Assembly: GCA_963575745.1 (NCBI GenBank)
Contig: CAUYUJ010020595.1
Location: forward strand, 7,501 to 71,500
Direction: 5' to 3'
Length of the DNA: 64,000 nt
From: Prorocentrum cordatum
Lineage: Eukaryota; Sar; Dinophyceae; Prorocentrales; Prorocentraceae
Shown here: positions 30,362 to 39,200 of the stretch, piece after piece
Position numbering within the stretch: position 1 is the stretch's first letter
Layout: the number at the start of each line of letters is the position of its first letter
Translations under genes and position numbers: made by a program
Notes under the pieces: model-generated
What the model saw: the letters and a program-made list of their open reading frames with translations, nothing else
Database searches by the model: none
What the model was told of the DNA's origin: nothing

Positions 30362-31317
30362 ATGACGCGGTGTCAGCAACCAACCGAAAAAAGAAAAGTA
30401 TGCAATAGGTTGGAACTCCGAGCGGAGGTCCTAAAATCCGTGTAAATGTTTGTTTCTCCCTCTAACCAACGCCCGTGTCATCGCGACGCGATCTTGCCGT
30501 ATGCGGTAATCCTGGGTTCAGGAAAGGCCAGGCCGGGGTAGGGCATCGTGCACAGTTCTCGTCGTTCTCCCAGGCGCGGGTGCGGGAGCAGCTCGGGGAG
30601 GCGGGGAGAACCCTCGCGGACCTCGAGGATAGGGAGAGGGAACGCATCCCCATCTCTCTTCATTTCCCCCCGCACGAGAAGAGCATCAGGCTCGCGGAAA
30701 AAGTAAAGACGAGCATGACATTGAACAGTAGGGGTTCGCTTTGGCATGCAGTACGTACGCACGAAGGGTTTAGTGCAAGTTTGTCCGATGTATACGATTG
30801 ACGATTGCTGTTCCCTCCTGGCATACATCGTTGCTATATGATTTCCGGTGGCCTTTTTTCACATGCATTGCCTTGAAGTATCGAACGCAGTTGTCGCATG
30901 ATGGATTGCGCGAGAATGTCGGCTTGCAAACGATGGATTGCAGATCATGTGGGTTTATCTACCGGATTTCGGACTGGATGCATTTCGTTTGCTCTTTTCC
31001 AGCGCTTGTTGGAATAATATTCCGTATTTGGCCGAGCGTTCGCGGGACTATGAAGGTGTGTTGTTGGATGTTGGTGGGTTTTCTCCGGGGTTGTGTAGGA
31101 CAAAGTTTGACATCCTCCCTTCTTTTTGGTGCAGGCCGTCTCGGAGCATAGAGGACCATTCAAAATCCGAACACGTGGATGGCACGATTGTTGGTTTGAA
31201 CAATTTCTACCGGACGGTTTTATATTTGACGGCTGGCGAGTTGAAGGGGTAACAGTCAGCGCGAGGGTTGATTAGGTTGATTACATGTCTCTCCTTATGT
31301 TGTTGTAGTTCTCTTGA
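30362..31317 (+). CDS. Candidate six-exon gene, ~173 aa
   Basis: Proposed exons: 30362-30439, 30574-30702, 30752-30829, 30944-31057, 31135-31248 and 31309-31317 (stop TGA), all joined in phase 0. Exon 1 starts at an ATG in AACCATGA context and is helix-like (MTRCQQPTEKRKVCNRLELR). Exon 2 is charged and coiled-coil-like (ARVREQLGEAGRTLADLEDR). Exons 4 and 5 are aromatic-rich (e.g. GWHDCWFEQFLPDGFIFDGW). Introns 2 (GTAAAG to CATGCAG) and 5 (GTAACA to GTTGTTGTAG) look good; the donors of introns 3 and 4 are weak. No domain is recognised. An alternative plus frame (30938-31252) reads through intron 4. Acceptors were chosen by eye, so exon limits are tentative. Confidence 0.35.
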
Positions 31318-31429
31318 CGCCGCTTCTTCGTCGTATGTATACATGTAAATACGGCTATAAGCATTTAAAATCATACAGAACTATATACATACACAGACCT
31401 ACTAGTGGCCTTCGGCCCATTCTGCCACC

Positions 31430-31985
31430 GGGCCTAGGTTGTTGGTCTGAGGCCTCTTGGATAGAGGTGTGAGGCTTCTGGGCGGCTGTTTTGGAGCCGT
31501 TTGATGCCTCTTTGGGGCCTCTTGGAGCCTCGTGGGGCATCTTGGGGGCCTCTTGAAGCTTTTGGGGGGCCTCTTGGGGCCTGTTGGCGCGTCTTGGGGC
31601 GGAACCAGGATTTGGGGTTCGTGCTCCCTCTCTTGGGGCCCTCCTGGGCCGTCTTGGCCGCTTCTTGGGCGGTCTTGGGGCCCTCCTGGGGTTTTCTGGA
31701 GCCGTCTTGTGGCGGCTGGGGGGGCCTTGGGACGTCATGGAGCGTCGGAACCTAGAAAAGTAGAGAACCCCAAAACACTCGGTGATTTAGTCTTGTCGAA
31801 GCTCTCTTGGGAAGACTCTTGGGTTTCTCTTGGGGTGTCTTAAAAGCTTGTTGGGCTGTCTGGGAGCCATCTTGAACGCTTGGGAGCGTTAGTTCGGCGA
31901 ATCAAAACCCTCTTGGACCGTTTTTGGCACTTCTTGGGGCCCGCGTGGCCCGTCTTAGGGCCCTCCTGGGCCCGAAAAATGGGAA
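31430..31985. repeat. Degenerate GGCCxTCTTGGGG minisatellite
   Basis: Short units such as GGGGCCTCTTGGAGCC repeat for about 550 bp. This is the reverse-complement form of the family at 590-1260. Confidence 0.6.
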
Positions 31986-32121
31986 AACGCCCCTGTCACG
32001 CGCCAAGCTCCGTTAAGGTCCGGGTCGATAGAGGAATCCTCGCGGTCGAGGGCCGAGGCCTGAGGGATGAGGCAAAGAACTTCAGCACACGCCCACCCCG
32101 TTCCCACCGGCACGGCAGCGC

Positions 32122-32430
32122 GTGTGTGTATATGTAGTGTCGAAACCGCATGTCGAGATCCACATTCGCTACGTGACCGAGATGGCTTACACATGTGGCA
32201 ATATATTATATCACCGGATTTGCGAATGCCGGAAGAACGAATACAGGTTTGTTTCGGAATATGCAATGCCGACCGTTTCAGGATGTTGTATATTGCCTCG
32301 GAATATATCCATATATATATATGTATATATACATACATACATACATAAATACTGTTTGTTGGTCTGCGGGTCGAGAGCGAACCTCTTCCGGTTAAAAGCT
32401 AGTCGGGCTACGCAAAGCTCTAATCGGTAA
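32122..32430 (+). CDS. Hypothetical open frame, 102 codons
   Basis: The first ~60 codons are Cys/Tyr-rich and natural-looking (VSKPHVEIHIRYVTEMAYTC, then ILYHRICECRKNEYRF). The frame then enters a TATATG repeat near 32305 that yields Ile/Tyr runs, and ends at 32428-32430. If real, the gene probably splices before the repeat. No domain is recognised. Confidence 0.3.
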   Translation: MCVYVVSKPHVEIHIRYVTEMAYTCGNILYHRICECRKNEYRFVSEYAMPTVSGCCILPRNISIYIYVYIHTYIHKYCLLVCGSRANLFRLKASRATQSSNR

Positions 32431-32679
32431 GACAGAGCAGGCGGGCGGGGCCTCAGGCGGCCGGAGGGCGGGACATACATACATACATACACAATATCTG
32501 GATATTGTGATTAAATTGATATTCTTTCCTGGGTCACGATTTGTTTTGTTGTATATCTGCGGCGGGATCAAATCACTATCGAGAATAACAAGTGAATCAA
32601 TGATCGCTTAGCTGTGCGAAAGCCAGATTGTAATGATGTAGCGATGTATCCATCTAAAACATGTATGTACAACAATTGT

Positions 32680-32785
32680 ACAAATATATACATGTATATA
32701 TGCGTGTTTATATATGTATATATAAAAGCATACATACATATACATATACATATATACATAAATACATGTGTATGCATATACATAT

Positions 32786-32830
<45 letters not shown>

Positions 32831-32845
32831 CATACATACCAGATT
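32680..32845. repeat. AT/ATAC microsatellite including a ~43-bp pure (AT)n
   Basis: TATACATA-type repeat with (TA)n at about 32789-32826. Smaller blocks lie at 32308-32348 and 32463-32492. Confidence 0.9.
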
Positions 32846-32850
32846 TGCAG

Positions 32851-33033
32851 GGGGAAAATGAAAAGAGCGTAGTAGGAATATACCATGAGATGCAGCGGTG
32901 CGACGAGAACGTGCGTAAGAGAAGAAGAAGAGGCACGAGTGAACGCAGAAGAATATCAAGGTCGAGGGCAATTGGGGTTGTGATACCTGCCCTGCGCGCG
33001 CGCGCTGCGCGTTCGCCGTGCACGTGGGTTTAG
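32851..33033 (+). CDS. Candidate terminal exon, basic
   Basis: After CCAGATTTGCAG (ending 32850) the frame encodes [20 protein letters not shown], then an Arg/Lys/Ser-rich basic stretch ([19 protein letters not shown]), to a TAG at 33031-33033. A bipartite-like basic cluster suggests nuclear targeting, which is inference. The last 20 codons lie in a short CG run. Confidence 0.33.
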   Translation, partial: GENEKSVVGIYHEMQRCDENVRKRRRRGTSERRRISRSRAIGVVIPALRARAARSPCTWV

Positions 33034-33111
33034 GCCCTTTTTCTCCCAGCTGTTTCCTCCCCTTTTCTCCCTTTATGTTGTTTCTCGTTGTTGCTTGCCT
33101 TCTCTGTTCTT

Positions 33112-33178
33112 GTTTCCAACCATCCTGTGGTGTTGGGTCCTCGTTTTGAAGAGACGGTCCCCGCGTTCCTTCTCCTCC
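33112..33178 (+). repeat. Satellite flank sequence L, copy before array 2
   Basis: CCAACCATCCTGTGGTGTTG then GGTCCTCGTTTTGAAGAGAC and CCCCGCGTTCCT. The same sequence in the same orientation lies at 34461-34530, and inverted at 19929-19988. Confidence 0.85.
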
Positions 33179-33210
33179 TTCTCCTCCTCCTCGCCCTCCT
33201 CCCTCCAGGG

Positions 33211-34380
33211 TTCGCATGCCTCCCCACCACCCATTTCGGCACACCCCTCACACGCTTCGTGGCCCCATAGGGAGCTCCACCGAAGGCCCCAGTGGCTGCG
33301 TTCGCATGCCTCCCCACCACCCATTTCGGCACACCCCTCACACGTTTCGTGGCCCCATAGGGAGCTCCACCGAAGGCCCCAGTGGCTGCGTTCGCATGCC
33401 TCCCCACCACCCATTTCGGCACACCCCTCACACGTTTCGTGGCCCCATAGGGAGCTCCACCGAAGGCCCCAGTGGCTGCGTTCGCATGCCTCCCCACCAC
33501 CCATTTCGGCACACCCCTCACACGTTTCGTGGCCCCATAGGGAGCTCCACCGAAGGCCCCAGTGGCTGCGTTCGCATGCCTCCCCACCACCCATTTCGGC
33601 ACACCCCTCACACGTTCGTGGCCCCATAGGGAGCTCCACCGAAGGCCCCAGTGGCTGCGTTCGCATGCCTCCCCACCACCCATTTCGGCACACCCCTCAC
33701 ACGTTTCGTGGCCCCATAGGGAGCTCCACCGAAGGCCCCAGTGGCTGCGTTCGCATGCCTCCCCACCACCCATTTCGGCACACCCCTCACACGTTTCGTG
33801 GCCCCATAGGGAGCTCCACCGAAGGCCCCAGTGGCTGCGTTCGCATGCCTCCCCACCACCCATTTCGGCACACCCCTCACACGCTTCGTGGCCCCATAGG
33901 GAGCTCCACCGAAGGCCCCAGTGGCTGCGTTCGCATGCCTCCCCACCACCCATTTCGGCACACCCCTCACACGTTTCGTGGCCCCATAGGGAGCTCCACC
34001 GAAGGCCCCAGTGGCTGCGTTCGCATGCCTCCCCACCACCCATTTCGGCACACCCCTCACACGTTTCGTGGCCCCATAGGGAGCTCCACCGAAGGCCCCA
34101 GTGGCTGCGTTCGCATGCCTCCCCACCACCCATTTCGGCACACCCCTCACACGTTTCGTGGCCCCACAGGGAGCTCCACCGAAGGCCCCAGTGGCTGCGT
34201 CGCATGCCGCCCCCACACCAACTTCGGTGCACCCCTCACACGTTTCGTGGCCCCATAAGGAGCTCCACCGAAGGCCCCAGTGGCAACGTTCGCATGCCGC
34301 CCCCACACCCCTTTCGGCACACCCCTCAAACGGTTCGTGGCCCCATAGGGAGATCCACCGAAGACGGTACTCACACCAGC
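33211..34380 (-). repeat. 90-bp satellite, array 2 (homogeneous)
   Basis: Thirteen near-identical 90-bp units start TTCGCATGCC every 90 bp from 33211; only the last two or three differ much. Reversed, the unit is the same as in array 1 (18785-19905). Several frames on both strands remain open for 200-400 codons because the period is a multiple of three; I treat these as artefacts. The near-identity implies recent amplification or homogenisation. Confidence 0.95.
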
Positions 34381-34460
34381 ATTACTCACAATTGCATATG
34401 GTTGGGTCCTTCGCCAGGCTAATTCTCTTCTTTTTTTCTTCTCTCTTTATCGCTCGTTGT

Positions 34461-34530
34461 TTTCCCAACCATCCTGTGGTGTTGGGTCCTCGTTTTGAAG
34501 AGACGGTGCCCCGCGTTCCTCTCCTCCTCC
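34461..34530 (+). repeat. Satellite flank sequence L, copy after array 2
   Basis: A direct repeat of 33112-33178 with few differences, so array 2 lies between direct copies of the same flank. A flank R segment (about 34375-34435, CATATGGTTGGGTCCTTCGC) matches, inverted, 18730-18785. Confidence 0.85.
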
Positions 34531-34552
34531 TCCGCCTCCCCCTCCTCCCTCC

Positions 34553-34608
34553 GTCATCATCATCATCATCATCATCATCGTCGTCGCGGTCGTCGTCGTC
34601 ATCATTGT
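34553..34608. repeat. (ATC)n / CGT tract
   Basis: CATCATCAT run merging into CGTCGTC. Confidence 0.9.
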
Positions 34609-34757
34609 TTCTTTCTATGTTCCCGCCAGTCTATCGAATAGGCTTTCATTGCCCTGTCAGAGACAGGTTCTTTCTCCAACTTTGGATGCAATTTGGCATT
34701 TCTGCGTGAGTTGGCGGAGATGATTGTGATGCAGAGGTCCGATAAAAAAAAATACAT

Positions 34758-34897
34758 ATGAAGATGATGGTCGAGCGGCTCTTGGAAGCAGTTTTGCAAA
34801 GCGCGAAGCCGTTTTTCTTCAGGTTAATCTTTAGTTGACCGTTATATATTCGAAGCCGAGACGCCCGAGGAAAAGCCAGTTGGCGTTTAACACCTGT

Positions 34898-34935
<38 letters not shown>

Positions 34936-35483
34936 GACCAAGATAAGACGACAGACAAGAAAGGCAATTTTCCACATGATCCGATCTATCCACCGGGTAT
35001 TCCACAATTTAGCATTGTTCCCCAAGTAAGTGTTCCAAAAGAAGAAAGCGATTTCAGAAACAAAAAAAACATGCAATAATATCGCAGGAAGCGCGAGTTG
35101 AAAGAAGACCAGAATTAGTTGCACTGTCCAACAAAAGGTTTGACAAAATGAGTTCGGAAACGTGCGTAGGACACAAGAATTGAGTCAGAATTCGAAACAC
35201 ATGAAGTTTAGAAACAGAAAACGAAACATGATTTGTTGGTAAGTCGCAACAACATATGATCAAAGGGTAAACAGACTCTGAACTTGTATGATTCTGTTCT
35301 AATAAGGAAAATAAGAGGCACGGCGTCGCACCAGCTGTGTTGTGTTGGCACAACGTACCGCCGATTGAGAACGCTTCATTTAGTAAAGAGTATTCGTCGA
35401 TTTGTTCGAAGATACAAAATTTGTTTTTTTGTAAACAGGCAAATAATTCAATGAGACACCAATCAGACTATCGTCAAGATTAG
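34758..35483 (+). CDS. Candidate intron-containing gene(s) in an AT-rich island
   Basis: Three exon-like pieces are visible. 34758-34838: ATG start, MKMMVERLLEAVLQSAKPFF then a stop. 34948-35025: TTDKKGNFPHDPIYPPGIPQ and on, ending at a consensus GTAAGT. 35088-35183: after CGCAG, EARVERRPELVALSNKRFDK to TGA, in phase with the previous piece. A fourth, 35307-35483, encodes ENKRHGVAPAVLCWHNVPPI and ends in TAG; another GTAAGT sits at about 35236. They may belong to one or more genes. The 35-base A run (34899-34933) would fall in an intron. Competing frames exist on both strands, so the structure is tentative. Confidence 0.32.
34899..34933 (+). repeat. Poly-A tract, 35 bases
   Basis: Uninterrupted A run in AT-rich sequence. 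It could be a retroposed 3' tail or a simple mononucleotide repeat. No upstream element body or target duplication was found. Confidence 0.95.
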
Positions 35484-35586
35484 TTTTCGGTGAACTGTTT
35501 CGGCCCTTGACCCACGCCAGAAAAAAAAAAATCATATTAAAAACATAAATTAATACCATGAGTTTCGACGCGTCGCCCTAATATTT

Positions 35587-36285
35587 CTATAGGACGTACG
35601 TGCGTTTGATTATATAGTGTTCTTTGTTGGGACGTATATAGTTTTCTAAGAAATTATGTTTCGTTTCTCGATAGTTTGTTTTGACATTGCATTTTTTACA
35701 CGCCTCGGGAACGCATCGATTCTCACCACATGTGCAAGTGCGAAAGATCAGGGGCCGTAAAAAATTACTGTGGTCCAGTACCGGCACACTCCAAAGGAGC
35801 CGTCGGGCGAGAGAACGCGCAGCTGGGCCCCTGCCCCAGAAGGACGACCAAGGAGGAAGAAGGGAAGAAAGCGAGGAAGAAGAAGGGGAGGGAGAGGGGG
35901 AGGAGGGGGATGGAGGAGGGGAAGAGAGGGAGAAGGAGAGAACGCAGCAGCAGACGACAGCGGACGAGGAGAGAGAGAGAGAAAGAAGAGGAGGCGAGCG
36001 GGGAGGGCCAAGCCCCAAAAGCGGCAACGCGCCCAGCGCGCACCTGGCACTCCATGCCGGGCGGCCGGCGGGGAGGGGAAGGGGAGGAGGAAGAAGGGAC
36101 ACGGCGGCCGACGGCGACACGAACGACGGCAACAGAAGGAGAGAGGGAAGGGGAGAGAAGGAGGAGTTGAAGCGGGCGAACGGGGAAAGGGGTAAACGGC
36201 CAGAACGGGGACGGTCTTCCAACGGCTCTTTCGAGGAACCGACCAAAATTCGGTTTTCGAAGTGCTTAAAGTGGGAGCGGTCCAA
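35587..36285 (-). CDS. Hypothetical open frame with C-terminal Cys cluster, 232 codons
   Basis: The minus frame starts MDRSHFKHFENRILVGSSKE, passes a Ser/Pro/Leu-rich middle made by a purine-rich (GGA/GAG) tract (35830-36190), and ends in natural sequence. In that last part FRTCTCGENRCVPEACKKCN gives C-x-C-x4-C-x5-C-x2-C, reminiscent of a small zinc-binding motif, then KTNYRETKHNFLENYIRPNK and a stop at 35587. The two ends look more like protein than the middle, so an intron covering the repeat is likely. No named family. Confidence 0.35.
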   Translation of the reverse strand: MDRSHFKHFENRILVGSSKEPLEDRPRSGRLPLSPFARFNSSFSPLPSLLLLPSFVSPSAAVSLLPPPLPLPAGRPAWSARCALGALPLLGLGPPRSPPLLSLSLSSSAVVCCCVLSFSLSSPPPSPSSPSPSPSSSSLSSLLPPWSSFWGRGPAARSLARRLLWSVPVLDHSNFLRPLIFRTCTCGENRCVPEACKKCNVKTNYRETKHNFLENYIRPNKEHYIIKRTYVL

Positions 36286-36289
36286 ATCA

Positions 36290-39200
36290 GGGATCTGAGC
36301 TTTCTGGTGCTAGAAATGGGAGCGGGCCAGATCAGGGATCTGGTTTGATCCGTATCGAGATTTTGTCAGGGAGCCCTGGGACCCTTGGGGAAAATGGTAG
36401 GGATCTGGTTCAGATCTTCTTGAATTCCTATGGAATGTTGGGGATCTGGCTCAGATCCCTAGGAATCCCCCGGGAATGTTGGGGATCTGGCTCAGATCCC
36501 TAGGAATCCCCAGGGAATGCTAGGGATCTGGTTCAGATCCCCAGGAATGCCTAGGGAATGCTAGGGATCTGGTTCAGATCCGTAGGAATGCCCAGGAAAG
36601 GTTAGGGATCTGGCTCAGATCCCTAGGTAAGCCTATGGGAACATTAAGAATCTGGCTCAGATCCCTAGGAATGCCTATGGGAATGTTAGGGATATGGCTC
36701 AAATCCTTAGGAATGCTTAGGGAATGTTGGGGATCTGGCTTAGATCCGCAGGAATTCTTACTGACTCAGATCATCAATTCGAATTCCTAGGCAATGCTAG
36801 GGATCTGGCTCAGATCCATAGGAATGCCTGGGGAATGCTAGGATCTGGGTCAGATCCGTAGGAATTCTTACTGACTCAGATCATCAATTGGAATTCCTAG
36901 GAAATGCTAGGGATCTGGCTCAGATCCATAGGAGTGCCTGGGGACTGCTAGGGATCTGGCTCAGATCCCTAGGAATCCTCAGGGGACGCCAGGGATCTGG
37001 CTCAGATCCCTTGGAATCCTTAGGGGATGCCAGGGATCTGGCTCAGATCCCTTGGAATCATGTGGGGATGCCAGGGATCTGGCTCAGATTCCTTGGAATC
37101 CCTAGGGGGTGCTAGGAATCTGGCCCAGATCCGTATGAACTCTCACAGAATCCTAAGGGTCTAGCTCAGATCCATAGGAATTCAAAGGGAATGCTAGGAT
37201 CTGGTTCATATCTATAAGAATCCCTAGGGAATGCTGAGCATCTGGTTCAGATTCTTGGGAATTCTTTCGGGCTCCTCAGGATCTGGCTCAGATCCCTAGG
37301 AGTCCACAGGGAACGCTAGTAGCTGCTAGAATCTGGCTCAGATCCTTAGGAATCCCTAGGGAATGCTAGGGATCCGGTTCAGATCCATAGGATTCCATCG
37401 GGAAGGCTAGGATATGGTTCAGATCCCTAGGGATTCCCAGGATCTGGCTCAGATCCCTAGGCGTTCCTTCGGAATGCTAGGGATCTGGCTCAGATCCAGT
37501 GGAATCCCTGGGGAATGCCAGGGATCTGGCTCAGATCCTTAGGAATCCCCGCTGTAATGCTAGGGATCTGGCCTTGATCCTTAGGAATGCCTAGGGAATG
37601 CTAGGGATCTGGTTCAGATACATGGGAATCCCGGAATTCCTACTGGCTCAGATCCATTGGAATCCATAGGGAGGGCTAGGAATTTGGCTCAGATCCATAG
37701 GAATGCCTAGGGAATGCTACGGATCTGGCTCAGATCCGTTGGAATCCCTAGGGAATGCTAAGGATTTGGCTCAGATCCTTAGGAATGCCTAGGGAATGCT
37801 AGGGATCTGGCTCAGATCCCTAGGAACTCTTACAGAATATTAAGGGTCTAGCTCAGAACCATAGGAATTCAGAGGAGATGCTAGGATCTGGTTCATATCC
37901 ATAAGAATCCCAAGGGAATGCTAGGGATCTGGGTCAGATCCCTAGGAACCCTTAGGAATGCTAGGATCTCGCTCAGATCCCCAGGAAACCCGAAGGATTC
38001 CTAGGGATCTGGGACAGATCACTGGGAATTCTTGGGTTCTGGCTCAGATCCCTAGGCATCCTTTCCGAATGCTAGGGTCTGGCTCAGATCCCCAAGAACC
38101 CTTTGGGAATGCTAAGGATCTGGCTCAGATCCCTAGGAACCCCCAGGGGCTAGGATATTGCTCAGATCCCTAAGGCTTTTTTTTCCGGAATCCCAAGGAT
38201 TTCGTTCAGATCTTTATAAATCCGTACGGAGTGCTAGGAACTTGGCTCAGATCCATAGACATTCGCTCGGACTGCTAGGACCTGGCTGAGATCATTGGAA
38301 TCCCTAGGGAATGCTAGGGATCTGGCTCCTGTCCATAGGAATGCCTAGGGAATGCTAGGGATCTGGCTCTGACCCATAGGAATCCCTAGGGAATGCTAGG
38401 GATCTGGTTCAGATCCATTGGAATTCTTTCGGAATCCTAAGGATCTGGCTCAGACCCCTAGGAGTATGCTAGTAGCTGCTAGAATCTGGCTCAGACCCCT
38501 AGGAATCCCTAGGGAAGGCTAGGGATCTGGTTCAGATCCATAGGATCCCATCGGGAAGGCTAGGATCTGGTTCAGATCCATAGGAATTCCTAGGACATGG
38601 TTCAGATCCCTAAGCATTCTTTCGGAATGCTTGGGATCTGGCTCAGATCCATTGGAATCCTTGGGGAATGCTAAGGATCTGGATCAGATCCTTAGGAATC
38701 CCCGCTGTAGTGCTAGGGATCTGGTTTTGATCTTTAGGAATGCCTAGGGAATGCTAGGGATCTGGTTCAGATCCCTTGGAATCCCTAGGGAATGCCAGGG
38801 ACATGGCTCGGATCCATCGGACTCCCTAGGAGATGTTTGGGATCTGGCTCAGATCCCTTGGAATCCCGATGGGAATGCTAGAATCTGGCTTCTTTCGGAA
38901 TCCTAAGGATCTGATTCGGATCCCTAGGAGTCAACAGGGAATGTTAATAGCTGTGAGAATATGGCTCAGATCCTTAGGAATCCCTAGGGAATGCTAGGGA
39001 TCTGTTGCAGATCCATAGGATCCCATCGGGAAGGCTAGGATGTGGTTCAGATCCCTAGGGAATCCTAGGATCTGGCTCAGATCCTTAGGCGTTCCTTCGG
39101 AATGTCATGGCTCTGGCTCAGATCCATTGGAATCCGTCGGGGAATGCTAGGGATCTGGTTCAGATCCTTGGGAATCCCCGCTGTAATGTTAGGGATCTGG

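Noticed and set aside
32408-32465. Possible tRNA or small RNA near CGGGCTACGCAAAGCTCTAA
   Set aside because: No cloverleaf could be formed; flanked by microsatellite.
33030-34258. 387- and 400-codon frames across satellite array 2
   Set aside because: Open on both strands for the same reason; units are so similar that no codon constraint can be measured.
34899-34933. Poly-A run as proof of a retroposed gene copy
   Set aside because: No target duplication and no intronless coding body directly upstream; kept only as a simple repeat.
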